From positions 868,001 through 932,000 of the forward strand of contig NZ_CP087710.1 in NCBI RefSeq assembly GCF_020991065.1: a stretch of DNA of 64,000 nucleotides, in the 5' to 3' direction. Below are positions 31,194-41,562 of the stretch, one piece after another. The position numbers were made by a program, and so were the translations under genes. The stretch comes from Nocardioides okcheonensis (GTDB lineage Bacteria; Actinomycetota; Actinomycetes; Propionibacteriales; Nocardioidaceae). A model generated the notes under the pieces. That model saw only the letters and a program-made list of their open reading frames with translations, was not told where the DNA came from and did no database searches. Position 1 is the first letter of the stretch, and every line of letters begins with the position of its first letter.

Positions 31194-31835
31194 CTACGGC
31201 TCGAGGCGGGTCCCGCGTGCGCCCGCCCACTCGCCCGTGTCCTGCAGCCGGCTCCACACGGCGTACTCCGGGGCGAAGTGGACGACGAGCGCGGACCGGG
31301 TGGCGTCGGACAGCTCGCCGCGCTCGGCGCCCGAGGCGTTGCGCCGCTCGAACTCCAGCGGTGCGCCGACGCGCGCGCTGAACCACGGCTCCCAGACGTC
31401 CGGGCGGTCGACCGCGAAGATCCGGTCGACCGCGATCCCGCCCTGGGCCCGGATGAACTTCGCCGGACGCCCCCGCGGGACGGGCGCGTCGTCGTCGCCG
31501 GCCAGGTAGCGCTGCGCGAACTCCTCGAACGTCATGTCGGCCGTCGAGCGCCGGCTGTCGTCGCGGGCGCGGTAGCGCCACCACGACTCGAGCCACGCGA
31601 GCGGCTCGCGGAACATCGTGACGAGCTCGTAGGAGTCGCGCGGGTGTCCCTGCGCGGCGAGCTCGTGGGCCCGGGTGTGCACGAAGCCCCGCGCGGGGAG
31701 GTGCTTCTGGGCGGGCGGAGCGCCGACCACCTCGGTGGCGTACGGCGCCAGCGACCGCTCGAGGGTGGTGCTGGCGGTCTTCGGGAGGGCCAGGAGCACG
31801 AAGTCGCGACCGGGCCCGAGACCGAGGAACGTCAT
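31194..31835 (-). CDS. Sulfotransferase-like protein, divergent, between two paralogues
   Basis: 213 residues, starting at ATG 31835. The N-terminal FVLLALPKTASTTLERSL is a PAPS-loop-like motif and TMFREPLAWLESWWRYR corresponds to the 3'-phosphate-binding R-x-P motif. It is more distantly related to the two flanking genes and lies on the opposite strand between them. Start 31835 is preceded by GGGGGTG; a long in-frame extension to 32030 overlaps the next gene and is rejected. Acceptor unknown. Confidence 0.78.
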   Translation of the reverse strand: MTFLGLGPGRDFVLLALPKTASTTLERSLAPYATEVVGAPPAQKHLPARGFVHTRAHELAAQGHPRDSYELVTMFREPLAWLESWWRYRARDDSRRSTADMTFEEFAQRYLAGDDDAPVPRGRPAKFIRAQGGIAVDRIFAVDRPDVWEPWFSARVGAPLEFERRNASGAERGELSDATRSALVVHFAPEYAVWSRLQDTGEWAGARGTRLEP

Positions 31836-31895
31836 CACCCCCCGATCATCGCGCACCGGGGGGCGGTCGGCCCCACCTGCCACCGGTGCGTGGGC

Positions 31896-31901
31896 TAGCC
31901 T
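31896..31901 (+). promoter_or_regulatory. -10 box of second sulfotransferase paralogue, leaderless type
   Basis: TAGCCT, 7 nt before the GTG at 31909. The same hexamer precedes paralogue 1 at 30502, so the promoter was duplicated with the gene. Confidence 0.55.
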
Positions 31902-31908
31902 CGCGCCC

Positions 31909-32550
31909 GTGCTGATCTCCGACGCCCGCCGCGCGCTCTTCGTGCACGTGCCGAAGACCGGCGGCGTCTCGGTCGGGGTCACCTTCACGCGCACCTGCCC
32001 GGACGCGCGCAGCAAGGCGCCGGGGGTCACTCCGCCGCTGGGACGGCACGCCCCGTACGCCCGGATCCTGCGCGCCGAGCCGCACGTCTCCGACTACTGG
32101 TCGTTCGCCTTCGTCCGCAACCCGTGGGCGCGGATGGTGTCGTGGTGGTCGATGATCGACGACTGGAACCGCGAGTGGGGCCCGGCCAGCGGACGGCCGC
32201 AGGAGGGCGCGACCCGGATGCGCGGCAACGACCTGTGGCGCGCGGCCGCGACGTACTCCGGGTTCGAGGAGTTCGTGCTGCGCGGCACCGAGGAGCTCCC
32301 CCGGCTCGGGCGGCCGCAGGTGCACTACCTGCGCGCCCCCGGGCGGGAGGTCGACTTCGTCGGCCGGACCGAGACGTTCGCCGAGGACCTCGCGGAGGTG
32401 GAGCGCCGCCTCGGCGGCGACCCGACGCGCGTGCCGCACCGCAACCGGTCGCCGCACGGCAGCTACCGCGACTACTACACCCCGGCCACCCGGGACCGGG
32501 TGGCCGAGGTGTACGCCGACGACCTCGAGGCCTTCGGCTACACGTTCTGA
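31909..32550 (+). CDS. Sulfotransferase family protein (paralogue 2)
   Basis: 213 residues, paralogue of the gene at 30514. LFVHVPKTGGVSVG (PAPS loop) and FVRNPWARMVSWWSM (3'-phosphate motif) are conserved, as is the end of the protein (RDYYTPATRDRVAEVY). GTG 31909 is chosen by alignment with paralogue 1 (both begin VLISD) and by the -10 spacing. It ends 5 nt from a convergent protease gene. Confidence 0.87.
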   Translation: MLISDARRALFVHVPKTGGVSVGVTFTRTCPDARSKAPGVTPPLGRHAPYARILRAEPHVSDYWSFAFVRNPWARMVSWWSMIDDWNREWGPASGRPQEGATRMRGNDLWRAAATYSGFEEFVLRGTEELPRLGRPQVHYLRAPGREVDFVGRTETFAEDLAEVERRLGGDPTRVPHRNRSPHGSYRDYYTPATRDRVAEVYADDLEAFGYTF

Positions 32551-32554
32551 GCCG

Positions 32555-33496
32555 TCAGCGGGCCCGGTACTGCTGCCAGGCGTCACTCATCCGCGTGACC
32601 TGACCGGGCGTGAACTGGTACATGCAGGAGTCCTGCGTGTAGTCCATGTAGTTGTGGATCGGGTCCAGGCCGGGCGCGGCGCAGGTGTCGGCCCCGACCG
32701 GGCAGTCGAACTGGGCGGTGGCCTCCGCCGCGGTGTCGGCGACCTGGTCGCCCTGACCCTTGCAGCCGCCCTGGAACGTGTGGAACAGCGCGAGCCAGTG
32801 ACCGACCTCGTGGGTGAGGGTGTCGCCGAACGCGTACTTGCCGGCCGTGCCGCCGGGCATCGACTCGTCGAGGATCACGACGCCGTCGTTGCTGCTGAGC
32901 CTCTTCGTCGGGAACGTCGCCCAGCCGAGCAGGTCGTCGCCGATGTCGGCGGTCCAGACGTTGAGGGTGTTCTTGCCCCCGACGCGGGTGGCTGCCTTCA
33001 TCTCCTTCTCGACCGGTCCGGGCGTGACCGTGGACCACGTGTCGTTCTCGAAGAAGTCGACCTTCGCCAGCGAGAAGCGGAACGGCGTCGCCGTGGAGGC
33101 CTCGGCGCCGGTGCGCCCGGCGTACGCCTCGTTGAGGACGCCGACCTGCGCCTGCACCAGCTGGCCGAGGCGATCCTTGGCGGCCTGCGTGGTGCCGACG
33201 GGGACGACCACGTGGAAGTACGTCGGGACGGTGACCGACCCGGCCGGGAGCAGCCCGGCGGGCTCGAGCGCGGAGTACTGCGACGCCGAGCCCTGGAAGA
33301 GGGCGGGCTCGAGCTGCTTGGAACCCTTGCGGACCCGCGCCGCGGCAGCGTGGCCGTGGTCGTCGGCGCAGGCGGCGACCCCGGGCGACGGCGCCTGGGC
33401 GGAGGCCGGGACCGCGGCGGTGGCGGTCGTCGCGGTGCCGACGATCGCGAGGCTGGCGGCGAGGGCGAGGGTGCGGAGGGGACGGTGGTGGGACAT
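32555..33496 (-). CDS. Secreted zinc metalloprotease (M43/pappalysin-like)
   Basis: 313-residue secreted protease. A signal peptide (TLALAASLAIVGTATTATAA) is followed by a pro-region and the metzincin-type zinc site HEVGHWLALFH (His229, Glu230, His233, His239), with the Met-turn in NYMDYTQDSCMYQFT. These fit the M43B pregnancy-associated plasma protein A family of bacterial secreted proteases. ATG 33496 starts directly at the signal peptide; a TAGGTT box about 40 nt further upstream suggests a leadered mRNA, unlike many neighbours. Confidence 0.9.
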   Translation of the reverse strand: MSHHRPLRTLALAASLAIVGTATTATAAVPASAQAPSPGVAACADDHGHAAAARVRKGSKQLEPALFQGSASQYSALEPAGLLPAGSVTVPTYFHVVVPVGTTQAAKDRLGQLVQAQVGVLNEAYAGRTGAEASTATPFRFSLAKVDFFENDTWSTVTPGPVEKEMKAATRVGGKNTLNVWTADIGDDLLGWATFPTKRLSSNDGVVILDESMPGGTAGKYAFGDTLTHEVGHWLALFHTFQGGCKGQGDQVADTAAEATAQFDCPVGADTCAAPGLDPIHNYMDYTQDSCMYQFTPGQVTRMSDAWQQYRAR

Positions 33497-33597
33497 CCGA
33501 GAATCACCTTGTCTGTGGGGGGGTCGGGCAACGGACAGCAACCTAGACCGGCGTTCGGACACTGAACAGGCCTTGACAGGCCTGCGAGCCTGCGCAG

Positions 33598-34338
33598 GTG
33601 GACGCACTCGAGACCTGGACCCGATCCGAGCACACCGCCGACGTCGACGGCTCGCCGACGACGCACCCGGTCTGGCGCAAGGGCTCCGGCCCGGGCGTGG
33701 TGGTCGTCCACGAGGTCCCGGGGCTGACGACCGGGGTCATCGCCTTCGGCGAGGAGCTGGTCGAGGCCGGCTACACCGTGCTCCTCCCCCACCTCTTCGG
33801 CCCCGTCGGGCGCCCGTTCGGCGGCGGCGACGTGCTGCGCACCCTGCCCCGCCTCTGCGTGAGCCGCGAGTTCACCATGCTCGCGACCGGCGTCACCACG
33901 CCGGTCGCCGGCTGGCTCCGGTCGCTCGCGCGCGAGCTCCACGCCGAGCTCGGCGGTCCGGGCGTCGGCGCCCTCGGCATGTGCTTCACCGGCGGCTTCG
34001 CGCTGGCCATGATGGTCGACGAGTCGGTGGTCGCACCGGTCGTGTGCCAGCCGAGCGTCCCCTTCCCGGTCGGGGGCAGGCGCGCAGCCGACCTCAACCT
34101 GTCGCCCGCCGACACCGAGGCCGTGCGCCGCCGCGCGTCCGGCTGCCAGGTCCTCGGCATCCGCTACGCCGCCGACCCCGCCGTCGGCACCCGCTTCGAC
34201 ACCCTGACGTCGCTGATCGGCGACGACTTCGTCCGCGTCGAGCTGCCCGGCAAGGGCCACTCCACCGTCACCGAGCAGCGCTCGCAGGTCGCCGTCGACG
34301 CGGTGCTGGAGTTCTTCGGCGAGCGGCTGCGCGCCTGA
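33598..34338 (+). CDS. Dienelactone hydrolase family protein
   Basis: 246-residue alpha/beta hydrolase. GVVVVHEVPGL near residue 38 carries the Glu of the dienelactone-hydrolase type, the nucleophile is Cys in LGMCFTGGFAL, and the His is in GKGHSTVTEQ near the C-terminus. The Cys nucleophile places it with true dienelactone hydrolases rather than esterases, but no aromatic-degradation genes are nearby. Start GTG 33598. Confidence 0.88.
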   Translation: MDALETWTRSEHTADVDGSPTTHPVWRKGSGPGVVVVHEVPGLTTGVIAFGEELVEAGYTVLLPHLFGPVGRPFGGGDVLRTLPRLCVSREFTMLATGVTTPVAGWLRSLARELHAELGGPGVGALGMCFTGGFALAMMVDESVVAPVVCQPSVPFPVGGRRAADLNLSPADTEAVRRRASGCQVLGIRYAADPAVGTRFDTLTSLIGDDFVRVELPGKGHSTVTEQRSQVAVDAVLEFFGERLRA

Positions 34339-34350
34339 CCCGCCGCCCGG

Positions 34351-34475
34351 CCACCGGTGGTCGAGGAGGGACGGAGTCCCGTCACGAGACCCGCCCACCC
34401 GGGTCTCGTGACGGTCGCTGCGCGACCTCCTCGACCAGCGGATCGCCCGACCACCGGTGGTCGAGGAGGGTCAGT
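34351..34475. repeat. REP-like palindromic repeats with GGTGGTCGAGGAGG arms
   Basis: CCACCGGTGGTCGAGGAGGG occurs at 34351-34370 and again at about 34452-34471; an inverted partial copy (CCTCCTCGACCA) ends at about 34437. Between them CGTCACGAGACCC and GGGTCTCGTGACG form a perfect 13-bp stem (34380-34392 / 34401-34413) with an 8-nt loop. The stop codon of the phosphotransferase gene is inside the last copy. This resembles the short intergenic palindromes common in Nocardioides-type genomes; it may also act as a bidirectional terminator between the two convergent genes. Confidence 0.75.
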
Positions 34476-35361
34476 CCAGCGAGGCGACGAGCTGGCGGAC
34501 GGTCCGCAGGCCGAGCCCCGACATCCGCGGGGAGGTCTCCCGGTAGTAGGTGAAGCCGCTGATCGCCGGGGCGAGCGCGAACCCGCGGCCTCGCCGGTAG
34601 GCGGCCTCGTCGAGGCCGGTCGCCTCGCGGTAGGGCTCGGCGGCGGCCCGGGGCAGGTCACCCCACATCGCGTTGAGCTCGATGGCCGGGTCGCCACGCC
34701 CGGCGCAGCCCCAGTCGATGACCGCGGCGAGCCGGCCGTCGCGCACCAGCAGGTTGCCCTCGTGCAGGTCGCCGTGGAACCAGCGGGGCTCGCCGTCGTA
34801 CGCCGGCGCCGCGAGCGCGTCCTCCCAGACCGCCAGCACCGCGGCGTGCGACACCTCAGCCGGGTCGGCACGCGCGGTCCAGCGGCGTACCCACTCGTCC
34901 ATCGACGCCAGGGGCGCGCCGCGCCCGTCGGTGGCGACCGGGCCGTCCATCCCGGGCACGTCGCGGCAGGCGCGGACGAACGCCCCCAGCGACGCCGCCC
35001 ACTCCTCGGGGTCGAACGTGGCCGGCGTCGGCGTGCTCCCCTCGACCCACGGCACGACCGTCCACGCGAAGGGATACTCGTGGCCGGGCTCCCCGAGCGC
35101 CAGCGGCGCCGGGACCACCACCGGCAGGTGCGGCGCGATCCGGGGCAGCCAGGCGTGCTCGAAGGCCACGCCCTCCGCCGGTCCGGGGATCCGCGGCATC
35201 CGCACCAGGAGCTCGTCGCCGAGCCGGAACAGCTGGTTGTCGGTGCCCACCGGGGGCAGCCGCCGCACCGGCAGACCGGCCCACTCCGGGAGCTGGTCGG
35301 CCACGAGCCGGCGGACCGTCTCGTCGGTGATCGTGATCTCGTCGTCGTGCATCCTGGTCAT
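34471..35361 (-). CDS. Phosphotransferase (aminoglycoside/choline kinase-like)
   Basis: 296-residue APH-fold kinase. WFHGDLHEGNLLV is the catalytic loop (Asp base) and AVIDWGCAGRGDPAIEL the metal-binding DxG-type motif. The N-terminal lobe begins near PPVGTDNQLFRLG. The closest described relatives phosphorylate small molecules including macrolides or aminoglycosides, but resistance cannot be inferred. ATG 35361 is chosen; a -10 TAGCGT lies 8 nt upstream. It is divergent from the esterase gene, sharing a 38-bp promoter region. Confidence 0.87.
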   Translation of the reverse strand: MTRMHDDEITITDETVRRLVADQLPEWAGLPVRRLPPVGTDNQLFRLGDELLVRMPRIPGPAEGVAFEHAWLPRIAPHLPVVVPAPLALGEPGHEYPFAWTVVPWVEGSTPTPATFDPEEWAASLGAFVRACRDVPGMDGPVATDGRGAPLASMDEWVRRWTARADPAEVSHAAVLAVWEDALAAPAYDGEPRWFHGDLHEGNLLVRDGRLAAVIDWGCAGRGDPAIELNAMWGDLPRAAAEPYREATGLDEAAYRRGRGFALAPAISGFTYYRETSPRMSGLGLRTVRQLVASLD

Positions 35362-35369
35362 CGCCCGCG

Positions 35370-35375
35370 ACGCTA
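35370..35375 (-). promoter_or_regulatory. -10 box of phosphotransferase gene, leaderless type
   Basis: TAGCGT on the minus strand, 8 nt before the ATG at 35361. Confidence 0.45.
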
Positions 35376-35376
35376 G

Positions 35377-35388
35377 TACTGGTCGGTA
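35377..35388. promoter_or_regulatory. TACTGGTCGGTA site in divergent promoter
   Basis: Twelve bases differing at one position from TACCGGTCGGTA, the core of the perfect palindrome at 40507-40526. It overlaps the -10 box of the esterase gene. A common TetR-type regulator for both sites is possible; no such gene is in the window. Confidence 0.4.
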
Positions 35389-35392
35389 GATT
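35387..35392 (+). promoter_or_regulatory. -10 box of esterase gene, leaderless type
   Basis: TAGATT, 7 nt before the GTG at 35400. Confidence 0.55.
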
Positions 35393-35399
35393 CGGGCAC

Positions 35400-36683
35400 G
35401 TGAGTTTCCTCGGTCGCCAGAGCATCGTCGCCGCCCTGACCGCCAACGGCCTGCGTCCCGCACGCGGGCGACGCAGCGGCTTCGGGTCGTTCCTCGCCGG
35501 CTTCGTCTTCAACGAGACCGCGCCGCAGGTGCTGGCGCTCACCGCCGTCGACGCGGCCGTGCACCTCACCCGTGCCCGCCGCGGCGGGGTCCGCGCCAAG
35601 GCCGGGCTGGCGCTCGCCGGCGCGAGCGCGCTGGGCCTGGCCCACATGGTCCGCCAGAGCCGCCGGGCCGAGCAGGTCCTCGAGGACGCGCTGGAGGAGG
35701 GCCTCGGGGTCGACTACGTCGAGCAGCTCGACCGGGTGCCCGACCCCGCCGACCTCGCCACGTCGGTGCGCCACCTCGCCAGGCCGTTCGACTTCCGCGA
35801 CGACGGGGTGCGGGTGATCAGCGACGTGCCCTACACCGAGGCGGGCCGCCGGGGCACCCTCGACCTCTACCTCCCGGCCGGCGAGGACCGCATCGAGGGA
35901 GCGCCGGTGCTGCTCCAGGTCCACGGCGGGGCGTGGGTCTACGGGACCAAGGAGAAGCAGGGCCGGCCGCTGATGAACCGGATGGCCGCGCAGGGATGGG
36001 TCTGCGTCGCGATCAACTACCGGCTCGCGCCCCGCGATCCCTGGCCCGCGCACGTCGTCGACGTGAAGCGCGCCATCGCCTGGGTGCGCGAGCACATCGC
36101 GGAGCACGGCGGCGACCCGGACTACGTCGTCATCACCGGCGGGTCCGCGGGCGGCCACCTCGCCGCGCTCGCCGCGCTCACGCCCGGCGACCCCGCGTTC
36201 CAGCCCGGCTTCGAGGACGCCGACACCAGCGTGCAGGCGGCCGTGCCGTTCTACGGCGTCTACGACTTCGCCGGCTCGACCGGCCTCGCGAACGCGATCA
36301 GCATGCGCGACGCGTTCCTGGGGCCGCGGGTCATGCAGACCACGTGGACCGACGCCCCCGACGTCTACGAGGCGGCGTCCCCGATCCTGCGGGTCACCCC
36401 GGACGCACCCGACTTCTTCGTCGTCCACGGCGAGCTCGACAGCCTCGTCGCGGTCGACCAGGCGCGCCTCTTCGTCGCCGAGCTGCGCCGGACGTCGCGG
36501 AGGTCGGTCGTCTACGCCGAGCTCCCCGGCGCCCAGCACGCCTTCGAGGTCTTCCACTCGATCCGCAGCGAGCACGCCGTCCGGGCGGTCGACCGCTACC
36601 TGTCGTGGCACTGGAACACCTGGCGCCACGGACTGGAGGCCGACAGCGGCGTCGAGCCCGAGGCGCTGGACGACTCGGCCTGA
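35400..36683 (+). CDS. Alpha/beta hydrolase (hormone-sensitive-lipase-type esterase) with N-terminal membrane region
   Basis: 427 residues. The first 110 or so contain weakly hydrophobic helices that may anchor it in or on the membrane. The catalytic domain has the oxyanion HGGAW (His175), nucleophile Ser249 in GGSAGG, an Asp in VVHGELDSLV and the His in PGAQHAFEVF. These features place it in the HSL/BFAE esterase family. Substrate unknown; lipid or short-chain esters are likely. It is followed by a methyltransferase gene 33 nt downstream that has its own promoter. Confidence 0.9.
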   Translation: MSFLGRQSIVAALTANGLRPARGRRSGFGSFLAGFVFNETAPQVLALTAVDAAVHLTRARRGGVRAKAGLALAGASALGLAHMVRQSRRAEQVLEDALEEGLGVDYVEQLDRVPDPADLATSVRHLARPFDFRDDGVRVISDVPYTEAGRRGTLDLYLPAGEDRIEGAPVLLQVHGGAWVYGTKEKQGRPLMNRMAAQGWVCVAINYRLAPRDPWPAHVVDVKRAIAWVREHIAEHGGDPDYVVITGGSAGGHLAALAALTPGDPAFQPGFEDADTSVQAAVPFYGVYDFAGSTGLANAISMRDAFLGPRVMQTTWTDAPDVYEAASPILRVTPDAPDFFVVHGELDSLVAVDQARLFVAELRRTSRRSVVYAELPGAQHAFEVFHSIRSEHAVRAVDRYLSWHWNTWRHGLEADSGVEPEALDDSA

Positions 36684-36703
36684 GCCCCCGGCCGCGCCGG
36701 CAC

Positions 36704-38460
<1,757 letters not shown>

Positions 38461-38464
<4 letters not shown>

Positions 38465-39210
38465 GAGGCCTCGGGCTTGCGGAAGTAGAGCACCATGCTC
38501 TTGCCGATCAACGGATCGAGGACCTTGCCGGCCGCCCGCAGCGCACGGGGGTTCTCCATGATCTCCCAGACCAGCAGCCTGTGGTACGCCCTGGCGAGCG
38601 GGTGCTCGTCGTTGGTCACGCCGACCGCGCACTTGATCCACCAGTACGGCGCGTGCAGCCCGTGGGCGTAGCCCTTGCCGACGAGCTCCATCGCGTCGCC
38701 GGGGGTGCCGTCGTTGTGGCGACCGGCCTTGGTGACCTTGTCGACGAGCTCCTCGGCCGTGTAGATCCGGACGTGGCCGCCCTCGGCGTTGTGGTAGTCG
38801 TCGGACAGCTTCCAGTTGATCACCTCGGGCAGCCACCGCGGCACCGAGACGGCGAGCGTCCCGCCCGGGCGCAGCACCCGGACGAGCTCCTTGATCGCGT
38901 CGACGTCGGCGTGGATGTGCTCGAGGACCTCGGCGGCGACGATCCGGTCGAACTCGCCGTCGGCGAAGGGCAGCGCGAGCGCGTCGCCCTCCTTGACGTC
39001 GGCCTCCGCGCCCTCGGGCACCTCGCCGGCCTCGCGCATGGCGGTGAACCACTCCCGCACGGTGGCGAGCTCGTCGGCGTCCTGGTCGAACGCGATCACG
39101 TCGGCGCCCCGCTTGTACATCTCGAACGCGTGCCGACCGGCACCGCAGCCCATGTCGAGCACGCGGTCGCCCGGGCGCAGCCCGAGGCGGTCGAAGTCAA
39201 CGGTCAGCAC
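38461..39210 (-). CDS. Class I SAM-dependent methyltransferase
   Basis: 249 residues. Motif I is VLDMGCGAGRHAFEMYKRGADVIAFDQD (shown here in parts: VLDMGCGAGRH, then VIAFDQD), followed by FDRIVAAEVLEHI and the LRPGGTLAVSVP motif of methyltransferase-11 enzymes. GTG 39210 has AGGAGAAGGAG upstream and overlaps the end of the glycosyltransferase gene by 14 bp. Middle gene of the glycosyltransferase operon. Confidence 0.88.
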
Positions 39211-40468
39211 GGCGGTTCTCCTTCTCCTGCCGCTTCTCCGCGTGGAAGTCGGCGATGGTCTCCTCGTAGGCGGCGGCGGTGGCCTCGGCCACCGCGCGCC
39301 AGCTGAACAGCTCCTGCACCCGCGCGCGTCCGGCCGCACCCATGGCCGTACGCCGCTCGGGGTCGTCGAGCAGCGCCGCGAGGGCCTGCTCGAGCTCGCC
39401 GACGTCGCCGGGGGTCACCAGGTCGGCGCACTCGCCGTCGGGACCGACGACCTCGGGGATGGCGCCGGCGCGGGAGACGACGAGCGGGGTCGCGCACGCC
39501 ATCAGCTCGGCGGTCGGCAGGGAGAAGCCCTCGTAGAGCGACGGCACGCACGCGACCTCGGCGGACCCCATCACGGCGACGAGCTCCTCGTCGCTCACGC
39601 CGCTGACGAAGCTCACCCGGTCGGTGATGCCGAGCTGGTCGACGAGCTGCTCGGTGCGACCGCCCGGCTCCGGCTTCGTGACGAGGACGAGCGAGACGTC
39701 GCGCTCGACGCTGAGCTTGGCGAACGCCTCGAGCAGCGTGGCGATGCCCTTCATCGGGGCGTCGGCGCTCGCCATCGCGAGGATCCGGCCGGGGACGCGC
39801 GGGACGCTCGGCGGTGCGAACACGTCGTCGACGCCGAGCAGGACCGTACGCATCCGGGCCGGGTCGACGCCGAAGTCGCGGGCGACGTCGCGCCGCGAGG
39901 ACTCCGACGGCGTGAGGATCCTGCGGTAGCGCTTGGCCGTGCGCGACTGCATCCGCAGGAAGCCGTACCAGCGACGCAGCGTCAGCCGCTTGCGCCACGT
40001 CGGCGCGGTCTGCAGGTCGATCCGGCGGTCCATCGTGATCGGGTGGTGGATGGTGGCGACGACGGGCAGGCCGTAGTCCTCGAGGTCGAGGATCCCGGTG
40101 CCGAGCACCTGGTTGTCGTGGGCGACGTCGAAGTCGCCGGCGCGGTCCTTCATCAGTCGCGAGATGCGCGAGCTGAAGGTCTTCGGCTCGGGGAACCCGG
40201 CCGTGCACATGGTGAGGAACTCCTCGACGTCGATCCGGTCGCGGAACTCGCGCAGGTGCGGCACGCGGAACGGGTCGGGCTCGCGATAGAGGTCGAGGCT
40301 CGGGACCTTGGTGAGCCGGACGCCCTCGTCGAGCTCCGGGTAGGGCTGACCGGAGAACACCTCGACCTCGTGGCCGAGGCGGACGAGCTCCCGGCTCAGG
40401 TGGCGGACGTAGATGCCCTGCCCGCCGCAGTGCGGCTTGGTCCGGTAGGACAGCATGGCGATGCGCAC
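39197..40468 (-). CDS. Glycosyltransferase family 4 (GT-B)
   Basis: 423 residues. The N-terminal acceptor domain starts RIAMLSYRTKPHCGGQGIYV, and the donor domain holds the retaining-GT4 motif PSLYEGFSLPTAELMACATP with its catalytic Glu pair. It should transfer a sugar from a nucleotide-sugar to a membrane-linked or small-molecule acceptor. GTG 40468 is chosen because similarity begins at VRIAML and GAGAGG is just upstream. First gene of the operon with the methyltransferase and toroid protein, under the palindrome at 40507-40526. Confidence 0.9.
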   Translation of the reverse strand: MRIAMLSYRTKPHCGGQGIYVRHLSRELVRLGHEVEVFSGQPYPELDEGVRLTKVPSLDLYREPDPFRVPHLREFRDRIDVEEFLTMCTAGFPEPKTFSSRISRLMKDRAGDFDVAHDNQVLGTGILDLEDYGLPVVATIHHPITMDRRIDLQTAPTWRKRLTLRRWYGFLRMQSRTAKRYRRILTPSESSRRDVARDFGVDPARMRTVLLGVDDVFAPPSVPRVPGRILAMASADAPMKGIATLLEAFAKLSVERDVSLVLVTKPEPGGRTEQLVDQLGITDRVSFVSGVSDEELVAVMGSAEVACVPSLYEGFSLPTAELMACATPLVVSRAGAIPEVVGPDGECADLVTPGDVGELEQALAALLDDPERRTAMGAAGRARVQELFSWRAVAEATAAAYEETIADFHAEKRQEKENRRADR

Positions 40469-40506
40469 GTGGTTGCCTCTCGATGGCGCTCGTGGAACGG
40501 CCATTA

Positions 40507-40526
40507 TGCCTACCGGTCGGTAGGCA
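40507..40526. promoter_or_regulatory. Perfect TetR-type palindrome upstream of glycosyltransferase operon
   Basis: TGCCTACC-GGTC-GGTAGGCA: perfect 8-bp arms with a 4-nt centre, 39 bp upstream of the glycosyltransferase start. The CCTACCGGTCGGTAGG core is characteristic of TetR/AcrR-family operators. It is the only long perfect operator-like dyad of this type in the window, apart from a one-armed relative at 35377-35388. Confidence 0.65.
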
Positions 40527-40535
40527 CTCGCGGGC

Positions 40536-41507
40536 TCACCCCTCGCTGGAGTGGCCGGGGAAGACGTGGGCGGTCGGGTCGATCGCCACGGCGGCGTTGT
40601 TGACCGCCGTCGCGGCCTCGCCGAAGCCGACCGCGATCAGCCGTACCTTGCCCGGGTAGTCGGTGATGTCGCCGGCGGCGAACACCCGCGGCAGGTTGGT
40701 CCGCATGGCCGAGTCGACGACGACGTGGCGCTTGGACGTCTCGAGGCCCCACTGCTGGATCGCCCCGAGGTCGGCGATGAACCCGAGCGCCGCGACGAGG
40801 GCCTGCGCCTTCAGCGCGCGGGGCTCCTCGCCGTCGACGGTGACCTCGACCTCCTCGAGCAGCGGGTCGCCGCGCAGCGCGGTGACCTGCGCGTTGGTGA
40901 CGATCTCGACGCTCGACGCCTGCACGGCGGCGACGGTGCGCTCGTGGGCGCGGAACGCGTCGCGCCGGTGGACCAGCGTCACGGACGCGGCGATCGGCTC
41001 GAGGTGCTGGGCCCAGTCGAAGGCGCTGTCGCCGCCGCCGACGACGACCACGTCCTTGCCGGCGTAGGGCGCGAAGCTCGGCACGAAGAACTCCATGCCC
41101 CGCCCCACCCAGCCGTCGCCGGCGGGCAGCGGGCGGGGGCTGAACTTGCCGATGCCGGAGGTGATCAGCACCGCGCCGGCGGTGATCCTGGTGCCGTCGT
41201 CGAGGGTGACCACGACGTCGTCGTCGCGGTGCTCGAGCGTCGACGCGGTGCGGTCGAGGAGGTAGCGCGGGTCGGCGCTCGCCGCCTGCTCGACGAGCCC
41301 CTCGACGAGGTCGCGTCCCTTGACGCTCGGGAAGCCCGCCACGTCGAGGATCGCCTTCTCGGGGTACATCGCGGTGATCTGGCCCCCCAGCTCGGGCAGC
41401 GAGTCGACCACCGTCACGTCGAGGCCGCGGAACCCCGCGTAGTAGGTGGAGTACAGGCCCGTGGGGCCGGCCCCGATCACCAGCAGGTCGGTCGTCACGT
41501 CGTCCAC
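40536..41507 (-). CDS. Ferredoxin--NADP reductase (thioredoxin-reductase-like type)
   Basis: 323 residues. FAD-binding VIGAGPTGLYSTYYAGFRG at the N-terminus, LPELGGQITAMYPEKAILDVAGFP next, NADP-binding [14 protein letters not shown] in the middle, and the ending FAAGDITDYPGKVRLIAVGFGEAA. There is no CxxC redox pair, which separates it from thioredoxin reductase and fits the YumC-type ferredoxin/flavodoxin reductase. GTG 41507 has a CAGGAT box 6 nt upstream. Confidence 0.9.
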   Translation of the reverse strand: MDDVTTDLLVIGAGPTGLYSTYYAGFRGLDVTVVDSLPELGGQITAMYPEKAILDVAGFPSVKGRDLVEGLVEQAASADPRYLLDRTASTLEHRDDDVVVTLDDGTRITAGAVLITSGIGKFSPRPLPAGDGWVGRGMEFFVPSFAPYAGKDVVVVGGGDSAFDWAQHLEPIAASVTLVHRRDAFRAHERTVAAVQASSVEIVTNAQVTALRGDPLLEEVEVTVDGEEPRALKAQALVAALGFIADLGAIQQWGLETSKRHVVVDSAMRTNLPRVFAAGDITDYPGKVRLIAVGFGEAATAVNNAAVAIDPTAHVFPGHSSEG

Positions 41508-41562
41508 GCGGCGATCCTGCCCATCGCCGGCCCGCACCACAAGGGCCGCGACCGGGGCGCGG

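Noticed and set aside
32555..33496. Zinc protease and neighbouring sulfotransferases as one virulence or predation island
   Set aside because: Composition, strand and promoter style match the rest of the chromosome and there are no mobility genes or boundaries.
34471..35361. Phosphotransferase as an antibiotic resistance gene
   Set aside because: The APH fold covers many substrates and no resistance context is present.
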